A stretch of DNA of 64,000 nucleotides from Tenrec ecaudatus (GCF_050624435.1 NC_134538.1:114030437-114094436); one strand, 5' to 3'; shown: positions 1 to 11,335, numbered from the stretch's first letter. The notes: generated by a model from the sequence alone, not told the origin. Made by a program: numbers and translations.

Positions 1-229
1 TATTACATGATTAAAGGCTGATCAGACATTATCCCATCACAGTTCTTCTTTTTAAAAAAGGCATCTTTGTTTTAAATTTTATTGAGCATATTTTATGGCA
101 TATAAACTCCACCTTTTTGTCTTAAAACACAGACTTGCTAGATTAACTTCAGAATTTACATACATCTGTGTGTCTGAAGCAAAAATACCCACATGTTTGT
201 AGGCTTACATAAAACTTTAACTATATATA

Positions 230-259
230 TAAATAAATAAATAAATAAATAAATAAATA
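230..259. repeat. (AAAT)n microsatellite
   Basis: About seven AAAT units. They abut the 3' end of the antisense L1-type repeat that follows, so this is probably its simple-repeat tail (TTTA on the element's own strand) rather than an independent locus. Confidence 0.9.
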
Positions 260-261
260 TA

Positions 262-2115
262 TAAATATAATCATTTTATTAGGGGCTCATACAACTCTTA
301 TCACAATCCATACATATATCAATTGTGTAAAGCACATTTGTACATTCATATCCCTCATCATTCTCAAAACATTTTGTCTCAACTTAAGCCCTTGGCATCA
401 GCTCCTCATTTTTTCCTTCCCTCCCCACTGCCCGCTCCATCATGGACCCTTAATAATTTATAAATTATTATTATTTTGTCATATCTTACATTGTCTGACG
501 TCTCCCTTCACCACTTTCTGTTGTCCATCCCCCAGGGAGGAGGTTATATGTAGATCCTTGTAATCAGTTTCTCCCTTTCCACCCCATCCTCCATCCACCC
601 TCCCAGTAGCACCACTCTCACCACTGGTCCTGAAGGGATCATCTGTCCTGGATTCCCTGTGTTTCCAGTTCCTATCTGTACCAGTGCACATCCTCTGGTC
701 TAGTCAGAATTGTAAGGTGGAATTGGGATCATGGTAGTGGGGGAGGAGGAAGCATTTAGGAACTAGAAAAAGTTGTATGTTTCATCATTGCTACACTGCA
801 CCCTGAATGGCTCGTCTCTTCCTTGTGGCCCTTCTGTAAGGGAATATCCAGTTGATGACAGATGGGCTTTGGGTCTCCACTTCACACTTCATTCCACAAT
901 GATATGACTTTTTGTTCTGATGATGCCTGATGCCTGATCCCTTCAGCACCTTGTGATCACACAGGCTGCTGTGCTTCTTCCATGTGGGCTTTGTTGCTTC
1001 TGAGCTAGATGGCCGCTTGTTTACCTTCAAGCTATATCTTTTGATAGCGGGGCACCATCAGCTTTCTTCACCACATTTGCTTATGCACCCGCTTTGTGTT
1101 TGGTGATTGTGTTGGGAAGGTGAGCATCATGGAATGCCAGTTTAATAGAACAAAGTATTCTTACATTGGGGGAGTACTTGAGTGGAGGCCCAATGTTCAT
1201 CTGCTACCTTAATACTAAACCTATAAATATATGCACATAGATCTATTTCCCCATCCTCATATATAAATATATTTGCATATGTACATGCCTTTATTTAGAC
1301 CTCTATAAATGCCCTTTGCCTCCTATCTCATTCCTCTCTTTCCTTTTACTTTCCTTCTGTCCCACTATCATGCTCAGCCTTCATTTGGGTTTCAGTAATT
1401 CCTCTCGGTTATATTACCCTTGGTCACTCCCTACTAGGCCTCCTACACCCTTCTCACCAACAATTTTGATCACTTGTTGTTCCCTTGTCCCTGGGTTTGT
1501 TAACACCACTTCCTTTTCCCCCAGTGCCCCCTCCTCCATGTTCCCCAGAACTGTCAGTTCCGTTGTTTTCTCCTCCAGATTGTTCATTCAGTCTCTTATT
1601 TGACAGACCGGTGGAGATAATAACATGCTCAAAACAATAGCAAAACAAAGCAACAAAAGAAAAGAAAACAACAGCAACAACAAAAAGCCAATGACAAAAA
1701 CAACTACAACAACAAAGAAAAGCCTGTAGTTAGGTCAAGGACTGTTTGTAGGCCTTTAGGAGTGTTTTCCAGTCAAGTCTGATGGGGTGCCAAGCCCTGG
1801 CCCCAAAGTCTATTTTTGGTATTCCCTGGGGACTTCGTTTCTCTGTCCCCCTTGTTGTTCTGTTCCACACCCTTAGTGTTTTCCCTCAGTGTGGTGGGAT
1901 CAGATCGGGCACAATCCCCACACGGTGTCTCCAGTGTTGTCCCCTGTAGGGCGATGGGTCAGTGAGGGATGTCATGTCTCACAATGGGGCCGGCCATATG
2001 ATCTTCTCTGTGGACTGGCTGCTCTGAGCGGGAACATCGTCCTCAAGGTTTGGTGGGCCAGCATGTGCTCCACTCTCTCTTCCTCCTCCTTCATCTGCTC
2101 CTGTGTGCTCTGATC
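262..2115 (-). mobile_element. L1-type 3'-region repeat, copy 1 (longest)
   Basis: Non-coding retrotransposon-derived sequence read on the minus strand. Its 3' end, at the left, begins with TTATTAGGGGCTCATACAAC in plus orientation. The same end recurs at about 2855, 30325 and 31800 (minus) and in sense orientation near 6495. Copies share the 3' end and differ in 5' extent, the pattern expected of target-primed LINE insertions. This 1.85-kb copy is the longest. Along it lie a C/T-rich tract, a block with GGGAGGAGGTTATATG, a block with GGCTTTGTTGCTTCTGAGC, and an A/C-rich stretch near 1630-1720. No ORF2 protein is visible, so it is probably a long L1 3' UTR or a non-autonomous relative. The small open frames inside it are not genes. 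The right boundary is approximate. Confidence 0.8.
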
Positions 2116-2515
2116 AGGTGTCCACATAGTTGGACTTTTAAATGAAAAATAATGTAACCAAAGAAATAAATAAACTAGACCCACATATCCAGCTTATTTT
2201 TCAGACAGATATCTTTGCGGTCCACATCTTTCACAGATGCGGACATCTTTGTAGACATAGACCCCGTGGAGTGCCTCTTCAAATGGTGGGTCTTTCATTC
2301 TGCAGTGGAGACCTTAACCAAGGTTCCACTAGGATTCCATAGTCCTATTGTTAACCATGGAGAACTGATGTACTAAAAGTAAATCTCCCATTTAATCATG
2401 AAACTGAGAATAACTCCAAATATAAAATATCTCTACATAATATGATTTTTTTCAGTAACTCAGTGAATAAAGAAAAACTAATACTCTTTTAGCAAGTACT
2501 TTCAGAAATCTATTT
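2116..2515. other. No gene; unassigned
   Basis: About 400 bases between an L1-type repeat and an RTE copy. I see no recognisable repeat or coding signal; a weakly SINE-like phrase near 2300-2345 is too diverged to assign. Confidence 0.5.
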
Positions 2516-2675
2516 TGTTGTTAGGTTGTGTCTCATAGTGACCACAAGGAAAGCAGAACCAAACCGCACCTGGTCAGAGGCCATGCTCATCAGTGCTATG
2601 GTCGTGCCTGCTCTTGCAGCCACTACACCTGTCCATCTTACCGAGGGTCCTTCTGTTCCCTGACCCTCTTTCTTT
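2516..2675 (-). mobile_element. RTE/BovB-type LINE copy A, 3' piece
   Basis: This is the 3' terminal part of an antisense RTE LINE. The end reads TGTTGTTAGG, then an ACTCATAGTGACC-like phrase, as at the RTE end at 24726. The element continues at 3434 after a nested insertion, and the last 17 bases here are repeated there. Confidence 0.75.
2659..2675. repeat. Target-site duplication, left copy
   Basis: CCTGACCCTCTTTCTTT occurs here and again at 3434-3450 with no mismatch, bracketing the L1-type insertion. A 17-bp exact duplication plus a T-rich junction (antisense poly-A) is the signature of L1-type target-primed reverse transcription. Confidence 0.9.
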
Positions 2676-3433
2676 TTTTTTTTTTAATAGTTTTTTTTTG
2701 TTTTGTTTTTAAATTTTTTTTAATTTTAACAATTTATTGGGGCTCATACAATTCTTTTCACAGTTCATACATATACATACATCAATTGTATAAAGCACAT
2801 CTGTACAGTCTTTGCCCTAATCATTTTTTTCTCTTTTCTTCTTTTACATTTTATTAGGGACTCAAACAACTCTTACCACAATCCATACATATACATACAT
2901 CAATTGTATAAAGCACATCCATACATTCCCTGCCCCAATCATTCTCAAAGCATTTGCTCTCCACTTAAGCCCCTTGCATCAGGTCCTCTTTCCCCCCCCC
3001 TCCCTCCCCATTCCCCCCTCCCTCATATGCCCTTGGTAATTTATACATCGTTATTTTGTCATATCTTGCCCTATCCGGAGTCTCCCTTCCCCGCTTCTCT
3101 GCTGTCCCTCTCCCAGGGAAGAGGTCACATGTGGATCCTTGTAATCAGTTCCCCCTTTCCAACCCACTCACCCTCCACTCTCCCAGCATCGTCCCTCACA
3201 CCCTTGGTCCTGAAGGTATCATCCACCCTGGATTCCCTGTACCTCCAACCCTCATATGCACCAGTGTACAGCCTCTGTCCTATCCAGCCCTGCAAGGTAG
3301 AATTCGGATCATGGTAGTTGGGGGGAGGAAGCATCCAGGATCTGGGGGAAAGCTGTGTTCTTCATCGGTACTACCTCGCACCCTAATTAACCCATCTCCT
3401 CTCCTAAACCCCTCTATGAGGGGATCTCCATTG
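2676..3433 (-). mobile_element. L1-type repeat, copy 2 (nested in RTE, doubled 3' end)
   Basis: The element is inserted antisense in RTE copy A. After a T-rich tail the shared 3' end occurs twice. A short version spans about 2735-2826, and a longer one runs from about 2850 to 3433; both include ATACATACATCAATTGTATA. Either a short 5'-truncated copy landed in the tail of the longer one, or the end was duplicated during insertion. Open frames in the C/T-rich body (for example 3056-3517) are artefacts of repeat composition. Confidence 0.85.
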
Positions 3434-5260
3434 CCTGACCCTCTTTCTTTACCAAACATGATCCCCTTTTGCAAGGAGTGCTGTCTCTTTATAACCTGCC
3501 CAAAGTACGTGATATGAAGTCTCGCCATCCTCACTTCTAATGGATTTTCTAGCTGCATTTCTTCCAAGACAGATTTGTTGGTTCTTCTGGCTGTCCACAG
3601 TACTGTCAATATTCTTCAGCAACATCATAATGCAAATGTGTGAATTCTTCTTCAGTCTTCTCTATTCCTGGACCATCTTTCATATTATATGCGGTAAGTG
3701 AAAATACATTGACTTGGGTCAGGCACACCTTAGTCCTCAAATTGACATCCTTGCTCTTCAATGTTTTAAAATATTATTATGCAGCACATTTGCCAATGCA
3801 GCATATGCTTTGGTTTCTTGACTGCTGCTTCTTTGAGTATTGATTGTAGATCTAAGCAAAATGAAATCCTTGACAATTTCAATTTTTTCTCCATTTATCA
3901 TGGATGTTACCTATTAGCCTAGCTGTGAGGATTTCTGTTTTCTTTACATTGAGTTGTAATGCATACTGAATGTTGCAATCAATCCTTGACCTTCATCAGC
4001 AAGCGCTTCAAGTCCTTCCCACTTTTAACATATTGAAGGAAGCCTTGTTCTGATTCTAAGGTCCCGTTCTTGAGACAGCCCAGTGTTTCAGACTGTGTGC
4101 TCAGCATACAGATTAAGTAAGCGTGGTGAGAGGACACGAATCTAACACGCACCTCTCCTGGTTCTAAACCAGGCACTACTCTCTTCTTCTGTTTGAAAGA
4201 TTGCTTGCTGGCTCATGTGCTAGTCTGCATGAGCACAATGAATTGTTCTGCACTTTCCATTCTTCCACATCATCGAATGCCTTTTCATTGTCAAAAATAC
4301 ACAAAAAAGCATCTTTCTAATATACTCTGCTTTCAGCCAATAACCATCTTTTTCCAACTTTCACATTCCAATATGAGATTGTCATCCAACGTCTTCTGAA
4401 TCTGACTTAACCTTACGGCATCTGTTGATGTACTACTTACTGCAACTGCTTTTGAATGATCTTTTGCAAAAACATACCTGCATGTGATATTAGTGATGTT
4501 GTTCAAGAAGTTACACTCTGTTTGATAAGTTACATGTTTTGTTACACTTTCTTTGCACAGAACACAAATTGGTATTCTTTCAATGCCTGGAGCCTTCTTT
4601 TCACAAATACACTTAGCACAGCTTCAACTTTTTCATTCAATATAATTGACTCTTGATCTTATGATACCTCTGGAAATTGGTGAATGTCGACCAATTCATT
4701 TCGGTTTAGTGACTGTTTATTCCTTCCCCCTTCTTAAATGTTTACTGCATAGTTAACTATTTTACTCATAGAATCTTTCAGTATTTCAACTCAAGGCTTG
4801 ATCCCCCCCCAATCTTTCCAGTACCAGTAGACTCTGCGTGTTCTTTGTTCGTGTCCCAGCTCCAGACCTTTGCACATGTCACTGTGATACTTTGTCTTCC
4901 CAAGCTACTCCTTTTATGTCACCGGTACTTTCCCTTGCTTTAACTGCTCTACATCCAAGAGCAATTTTCAGTCTCTTCTGACATACATTTTAGGCTATTC
5001 TTTCCTTCCTACCTTTTTAAAGACCTTTGGCTTTCTTTATCTATGATGTTCTTGATGTCATCCCTCAGCTCATCAAACCTTGTGTTATTAGTGTTCAGTG
5101 CATCAAATTTGTCTTGAGATGTTTTCTAATTCAGGTGGGATATACTGGAGGTTATATTTTGGCTCTCATGAACTGGTTTTATTAAATTTCTATGGTTTCA
5201 ACCTAACTGTGTATGTAGCTGTTCCATCAGAGCCTCTTAGTAGTCATTGATTTTGTCTTT
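3434..5260 (-). mobile_element. RTE/BovB-type LINE copy A, main body
   Basis: The antisense LINE resumes at the second copy of the target duplication and runs back through the C-terminal, reverse-transcriptase and endonuclease-side regions. A minus-strand frame at 3979-4176 ends in DLKRLLMKVKD, matching the fingers/palm-side segment of RTE polyproteins; copy C has the related EADVKHLLMKI near 19989-20022. Stop codons and frameshifts are frequent, so it is a dead copy. Left of about 5260 the match fades; the element is 5'-truncated or too diverged to follow. Confidence 0.75.
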
Positions 5261-5710
5261 TGTTGAAGGCAACCTAATGAGACCAGAACAAGTGAATTAC
5301 TGAGAACATGTGTTTGCAACCTTCAAGTGACCACAGGGACATGGTTACATTTTACTCTTGGACTAAACCTGTGTATTTATGAACTGGTGCCTTAGTAGCA
5401 ATACTTGTTTACTTACTGATATTAATTATACCTTATGCGTGTTAAAATTGTATATATATTCTATACAAGTTGTAGATTTCACAAGGTGGGACTCTAGAGC
5501 CAAAAGAATATGTATTCAAATCTCTGACATGCTTAACTAGAAGGCTGTGGACAAAAGCCAAATAATGACATATTATGCAAAATATGATGTCATTTTGTGA
5601 GTTAAGTATAATATGAAGTATATTCACATGAAATACTCTTCTGAAGTGTTTAAGTGAGAATATGATTACTTTCAGAAAAATTAGTTTCAATGAGATAGAG
5701 GTTAAAAATA
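5261..5710. other. No gene; unassigned AT-rich DNA
   Basis: About 450 bases of AT-rich sequence. A 114-codon minus frame (5442-5786) is hydrophobic and low-complexity, and it runs into the next repeat. I do not count it as a gene. Confidence 0.5.
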
Positions 5711-5719
5711 TCCCTTTAA

Positions 5720-6545
5720 CCATCAAAAGAAATAGCATCTGAGGTATTAAAACCTTGACGATAAACAAGCAGCTGAGAAGCAACAAAGCCCATATGGAAG
5801 AAGCACACCAACCTGTGTGATCATGAGGTGTCGATGGGATCAGGTATCAGTCATCAAAGAACAAAAGATCATATCATTGTGAATGTAGGGGAGAGTGGAG
5901 TGGAGACCAAAAGCCCATCTATAGGCAACTTAACATTCCCCTATAGAAGGGTCACAAGGAAGGGATGAGTCAGTCAGGGTGCAGTATAGCACCGATGAAA
6001 CATACATCTTTCCTCTAGTTCTTTAATGCTTCCTCCTCCCCCACTATCATGATCCCAATTCTACCTTACAGATCCGACTAAACCAGAGCATGTGCACTGG
6101 TACAGATAAGAGCTGGAAACACATGGAATCCAGGACAGATAACCCCCTCAGGACCAATAATGAGAGAAGAGATACCAGGAGGGAAAGGGGAAGGTAGGGA
6201 GAAAGGGGGAACTGATCACAATGATCTACATATAACACCCTCCCTGGGGGACAGACAACAGAAAAGTGGCTGAAGGTAGACATCAGACAGTGTAAGACAT
6301 GAACAAATAATAATAGTTAATAAATTATCAGGGGTTCATGAGGGAGGGAGGGAGGAAGGAGGAAAAATGAGGAGCTGATACCAAGGGCTCAAGTAGAAAG
6401 CAAATATTTTGAGAATGGTGATGGCAACACATGTACAAATGCGCTTGACACAATGGATAGAATGTATGGATTGTGATGCGTTGTACTAGCCCCCAGTAAA
6501 ATGATTTAAGGGAAAAAAGAACATATTATTTACAGAAGAAAAAAG
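5720..6545 (+). mobile_element. L1-type repeat, copy 3 (sense)
   Basis: Sense-orientation copy, 5'-truncated to about 825 bases. It begins at the CATCAAAAGAAATAGC block, passes through GAAGCACACCAACCTGTGTG, and ends at CCCCAGTAAAATGATTTAAG plus an A-rich tail. A short direct repeat, TCCCTTTAA, lies at 5711-5719 and 6550-6558, with loosely similar A-rich flanks. This is consistent with a target duplication. Confidence 0.85.
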
Positions 6546-6558
6546 ATGTCCCTTTAAT

Positions 6559-7245
6559 TTTTACCGTTTTCAAAATGCTCTTCCACACCATTATCCCTGA
6601 TATCGACCCCACTCCTCCCCTTAGGATCTTCCTTTCTGTCCCAGGGTTCTGCAGTTTACTACCCCGTCTTACAGAGCTCATACAGCATGAAGGAATTGCT
6701 GCTGTTGTGGATGGTGTAAAATCACAAAGCCAAAATTCAGACCTCCATGAGGAGGATCCTTCTTTAAAAGGGGCAGAAGCTGCTGAAATCAAGTGAGGTG
6801 ATAGGATGACACTCAAGTCCTAAGAACTAGAGGTCAGGCAGAGGAAAATAAATACTTTTAATTTTAAAATTTTATTATGGGAAACTTTAAAGTAGGTTAA
6901 AAATTAATACAAAGAACTCATGTATCTACCACATAGCTTATCACATAATTATCAACTCACTGCCAAAATCAATTTAAATATATTCTTATTCACTTACCAC
7001 TCCTTTAGTTATGCTGACTCAAATCTGAGACATTTCATTATCTGTAAGTGTTTCAGTAAGGTTTTCTAAAGTAAGAATTCTATTATTTTTTTTCCAAAAT
7101 AAAACCACTGTGTAATTATCACACTAAAAATGAAGAAAAGCGCAAATACTTCTTTAAGAACCACCAAGCCTCATTTCTTTTTTACAGTTTGTGTGAATTA
7201 GGCTAAACTTAAGCAAAACATTTGCACCATTTTCTTGTCCAGAGT
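6559..7245. other. No confirmed gene; short open frame at 6575-6796
   Basis: About 690 bases with no recognised repeat. The plus strand has a 73-codon frame with ordinary amino-acid composition, followed at 6849-6854 by AATAAA. I recognise no protein family. Without splice sites, homology or codon conservation it stays an unassigned open frame. Confidence 0.4.
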
Positions 7246-8137
7246 TAACAATTCAGCAGCCTGAGATGCTCACCTTCCTGGCGTGATCGCTCAAGACAAT
7301 GAGTGCACAAGAAAAATCTGGTGAAGAAAGCTGATGGTGCCCAGCAACCAAAAGATATAGGTTCTGAAGTCCTAAAGGCCTGAAGATTAATAAGTGGCCA
7401 TCTAGCTGAGAAACAACAAAACCCAAATGGAATAAGCACACCAGCCTGTCCCTACTCGATCACTGAGGACAAAGTGGGTGCATAAGCAAAAGTAGTGAAG
7501 AAAGCTGATGGTGCCTGGCTGTCAAAAGATATAACATCTGGGGTCTTAAAGGTTTGAAGATAAACAGGCGGCCATCTAGCTAAGAAACAACAAAGCCCAC
7601 ATGGAAGAAGCACACAAGCCTGCAACAAGATCTTGGAAGACAAAGCAGGTCCATAAGCAATACCGTAAAGAAAGCTGACGGTGCCCGGCTGTCAAAAGAT
7701 CTGGGATCCTATTCGCTGGAAGATAAACAAGGGGCCATCTAACTGAGAAACAGCAAAACCCACATGGAAGAAGCACACCAGCCTGTGAGATCATAAGGCG
7801 TCAAAGGGATCAGGTATCAGGCATCAAAGACCCAGAACAAAACCATACCCAATGTGCATGATGGGTGGGGGTGTGGGGGAGACCCAAAGCCCATCTGTAG
7901 AAAATTGGATATCCCCTTACAGAAAGATCACAAGGAAGAGATGAATTAGTCAGGTGTAGTATAGCGCTGATGAAACACACAACTTTCCTCTAGTTCATTG
8001 GTACTTCCTTCACCCCACTGTCATGACCTCAATTCCACCTTACAAATTGGATTAGACCAGAACATGCACACTGCTACAGATAAGAGCCCTCAACACAGGG
8101 AATCCAGGGTAGATACACCCGTTGGGGCCAACAATAT
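7246..8137 (+). mobile_element. L1-type repeat, copy 4, with internal tandem triplication
   Basis: Sense copy of the same non-coding family. It starts at the GAGATGCTCACCTTCC block (antisense counterpart near 1108-1125) and fades near 8137, before the usual 3' end, so the 3' terminus is missing. Unlike copy 1, the block from GATCGCT to the AAGCACACCAGCCTGT phrase is present three times in a row (listed separately). Confidence 0.85.
7285..7788 (+). repeat. Three tandem units of about 160-173 bp
   Basis: Units start at 7285, 7458 and 7629; the sequence after them resumes at about 7789. Each unit has a GATC start, a GAAGAAAGCTGA phrase, AAAAGATAT or AAAAGATCT, a TGGCCATCTA- or GGCCATCTA-like phrase, and an AGCACAC(C/A)AGCCTG end. 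The units differ from each other by many substitutions, so the expansion is not recent. Three similar minus-strand frames across the units are a by-product of the repeat. Confidence 0.85.
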
Positions 8138-8397
8138 ATTCTGGAGAGCTTCCTAAGGCAGAATATATATTTTTCATTCCTTTTCTAGCTTATCATGTTC
8201 ATAGTTTTTCTTTTTTTAAAAAATGTTTTTAAAGATGTGCTGGCCTTTTGAATACATTTGAAAGGATGAACGTGCCTTTCAATGCAGAGGAAAAGACCAG
8301 ACATTGCTCTAGCACAGTGTCAAGGCCAAGGGAACTATGAAGCACACTCAGGTGTTCACTTGCAAGCTCATAGTTTTTCAATAAAAAAACTACATAC

Positions 8398-8436
<39 letters not shown>

Positions 8437-9215
8437 TATATTGCTGAAATGGATCCTCTAGCAATACATCTGTTCATATTTTGTCAGTGTGCAGTGGGAT
8501 TTCTAGGTCAAAGCTCAGGCATTTATGTAATGTTTTGTTTATTTATTTATTTGCAACATTTCTTCCAGACCAATTCTATTTAGTCTTATTCTTACTGATA
8601 GCTTTAGGATATATTAAATATGAAATCATAACCTAGTTTCTTAGACCACTCTATATCTTCATGTGATTCCTTCCCTTGAGAATTTATAGAACTCATTTTG
8701 AAATCATGAAACTGAATTCTTATTTCAAAGATAGTTTTTTAAAATTTACTCAAACTACTGAATTATATGTTTTCACATAATAGAGAGTGCATATCTGGAA
8801 AGGATGCAACTGGATAAATTGTTATACTATAAATTTTATTTTATATCTATAGTCCCATAGATTCCCAAATACTATTGTTGTTACTGCATTAAAAAAGCCA
8901 TTAATGTTTGCCACATGCTTCACTTTCATCTTATATACAGTTTTGTTCTGTTTAACATTTTTCCTGAGATAACTATAAAACAACTTTAACGAGTAAAATG
9001 GAAATAGAAGACAAAACCTTGCAAAGAGGAACATTTGAGCCACTCTTAAACATCTTAAAAGTTCTCTATGTAACCAAATCTTTATTATGAAAAATAGCTC
9101 TGTATGAATGCTTGTTTGTTACCTTGTTAAGAATTCCCTTAAATTACAAATGAGTAATTCATTTTTCCAAAAGCACTTTGATACTTTAGACTGAGTCATA
9201 AGAATGTTTGCCTTT
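8138..9215. other. No gene; unassigned, with an (AT)n run
   Basis: About 1.1 kb of AT-rich sequence between repeats. The only clear structure is the AT dinucleotide run at 8401-8442. No coding or conserved-element signal is visible. Confidence 0.5.
8401..8442. repeat. (AT)n microsatellite
   Basis: Almost pure alternating A/T with one C interruption at 8431. Confidence 0.95.
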
Positions 9216-9575
9216 CAGCTGTGAAATTGGTGGTGGCCAAAAGAACAAAGGGCATCAGAAGAAGTTTTGTCAAAGGATAGAGAAAAACAGGAGCAGGGAG
9301 AGAACGATATGTCAGGGAGTTTCCTTTTTGGCTTTGAGCTGTACTTTGGACACATTGTCAGGAGAAGCCAGACCCAGGGAAAGAATGGCATGTTGGGTAA
9401 ACTGAAGGGGGAGCAAGAAAGAGATGGAGGGGCGCAATGGCTGCAGCAATGGATATCGACATGGGGGCAATTACTTATGGCACAAGACCATGCGCATTTC
9501 GTTCTGTTGTGCACATAGTCGTTATGGTTCGGACCAGACTCCGTGGTACCCAACAATAGCTCTACAGTGTTCCCC
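9216..9575 (+). mobile_element. RTE/BovB-type LINE, 3' end (sense)
   Basis: 5'-truncated sense copy. The phrase TACTTTGGACACATTGTCAG (9342-9361) encodes the Y/FFGH(I/V)V motif near the RTE C-terminus; equivalents are at 20505-20523 and 53926-53946. It ends in a degraded GTCGTTATGGTTCGGACC...AACAATAGC tail like that of the SINEs. Frames on both strands are fragments only. Confidence 0.75.
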
Positions 9576-10008
9576 TTCCCTGCCAGTCAAACTTTCTTTG
9601 AAAGAATAGTATCATCTATGGTTTCCTTCTTCCTTGTCCCACTACCATCCAAACTCACTTTCCTCTGAATTTCCTTCTTCTCTGAATTGCCTCTTCTGAA
9701 ATTTTCAACAATATCTTGATCATGAAACTCTATTGCCGTTCTTCAATTCTCATCTAATAACAGTTACATCTACATTTAAAATTCGTGACATCTACCCCTT
9801 CTTAAAATATAGCACTCTGGAATCAGGGAAACAACTCAGCACTGACCTCTTCCTTAATCCCTGGACACGCAACACTGGTACTCTCAGGTCGCTCGTCCTG
9901 CCCAGTCTTCTGTACCTTGGTGTCTGTACTCTGTCCCTTCAGTCCTCTTTCTCACATATGTGGGTGATGATGAGCCTACATTATTTCTCAACTATACACC
10001 TGGCATTG
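9576..10008. other. No gene; unassigned
   Basis: About 430 bases of pyrimidine-rich sequence. The 102-codon plus frame (9733-10041) runs into a DNA transposon end and resembles no known protein. Confidence 0.45.
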
Positions 10009-10215
10009 CAATGTTTCCCAAAGTGGAGACTCGGCTTGTAGGAAGCACTAGGGATTGAGTAGATATCCAGGGGTGAGGCTGCAAAAGTAGGCACCTATTT
10101 TATACTAAATTACGGGCTTTAATATAAAAGTCTTCCACTACCAGGGGGCTGCTAAGTATATTTTTACCTTTTTTTGAAAAGGGGGCGGTAGCCCAACTAA
10201 ATTTGGGAACCTATG
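10009..10215. mobile_element. Short non-autonomous hAT-like element
   Basis: The two ends are imperfect inverted repeats: CAATGTTTCCCAAAGTGG at the left, and TTTGGGAACCTATG at the right, whose complement is CATAGGTTCCCAAA. About 207 bp, non-coding, with G-rich blocks (AGGGGGCT, AGGGGGCGGTAG) near the right end, as in mammalian hAT MITEs that start CAGTGTTTCCCAAAG. No matching 8-bp target duplication survives. Confidence 0.55.
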
Positions 10216-10720
10216 GTTATGGAACTTCTGAATCCTATCCTTGACCATTGCTAGTTAACACTGGTTAGGTATCTTATTGTTGATATTTAGCTGATTCTGG
10301 GACATGGTGACCTGTAAACTCAAGCACAAATGTATTTCTATCTCTTCACTGTTCTTCCAATCCAAAATATCTTATTTCATATCCAATAACACACTCTTAA
10401 AACTTCATACTTTATTTAGAATTTTCTTTCACATTTACCCATAATTAATCAAAGCCAAACAACAACTCAGACTAAACCAAACCTAACAAAGAAATTCAAA
10501 ATAAAAACTTGCTGCTATTGAACTGATGCTGGCTCTTAGCATATTCATAGCCTATATGGAGACTTGACATGTCCCTCTCAATTCAATCAACTCACTTTCA
10601 CTGACTATTATTTATGACGCTTGGCTTGGCTACAATTAAGGAACATGAGAAGATCATCCCTGAAGTAGAAAGCAGTCATACCTAGAAAGAGAACATCATA
10701 GATGCCCACTCTTTCTGTGG
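10216..10720. other. No gene; unassigned
   Basis: About 500 bases of AT-rich DNA; nothing recognised. Confidence 0.5.
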
Positions 10721-10722
10721 TC

Positions 10723-10880
10723 TTTGCCATGGTGGCGTAGCACGTTGCCAGTTGAGCTGCAAACTATAACTGTTATGAGACTTTCTGCTCCCAGCAAAAT
10801 TTGCAGTCTCAGAAACTCACAGCTGTACTCCTATGCTGTTTTATTGGGCTACTTTGAGTCACGATCGACAAAATGAGTTG
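10723..10880 (+). mobile_element. AfroSINE copy
   Basis: Degraded sense copy with GCCATGGTGGCGTAGCA at the head, CAGTCTCAGAAACTCACAG in the middle, and a TTGAGTCACGATCGACAAAATG 3' core. B-box region eroded. Confidence 0.7.
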
Positions 10881-11335
10881 TTTTTTCCATGACAAGGCTG
10901 CAGAGAGAGTTTCTTTGGGAGAATTAATGAGCTGAACCTTAGGGCATGTGTAAAATAATTAGCAGGGTAAGAGAGGATTGGTGGAGGTGTGTTTTTAAGG
11001 AAGAAACTGTGAAAGCACATGCTCTACTAGAGTTGGACAAAAAAAGTGTAATGTTGGAGGCAGGCAGTCACCCAAGATGCGGTTAGGGAGACAGGCATGT
11101 CTTGTTGGCTTGGGTTCATCCTGTATGTGATGAGAACTCTGTGATATTTTAAGTAGGTCAGAGATAGGATTAATTTTGCTTTTTAAAGTCCACCCCAATT
11201 TGGATGAGCAAATTTGAAATAAGAAAAACTTCAGGCACAAAGTCATTATGTGGTTTATTGATTCAAGCCATGGATTTATTAGAGTTTAATTTGGTGTTTG
11301 GATTAAAGCATGTAGAAATATACAAGAAATATTGG
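10881..11335. other. No gene; unassigned
   Basis: About 450 bases with no recognised repeat or coding signal. Confidence 0.5.

Noticed and set aside
3056..3517. 153-codon plus frame rich in Pro, Leu and Ser
   Set aside because: It is the C/T-rich body of an antisense L1-type repeat; the related repeat copies elsewhere show comparable frames.
5442..5786. 114-codon hydrophobic minus frame
   Set aside because: It is low-complexity, spans the edge of an L1-type insertion, and resembles no known family.
7245..7794. Three similar minus-strand peptides that looked like a repeat protein
   Set aside because: They arise from the tandem DNA units of a retroelement, are not in one continuous frame, and lie antisense to the element.
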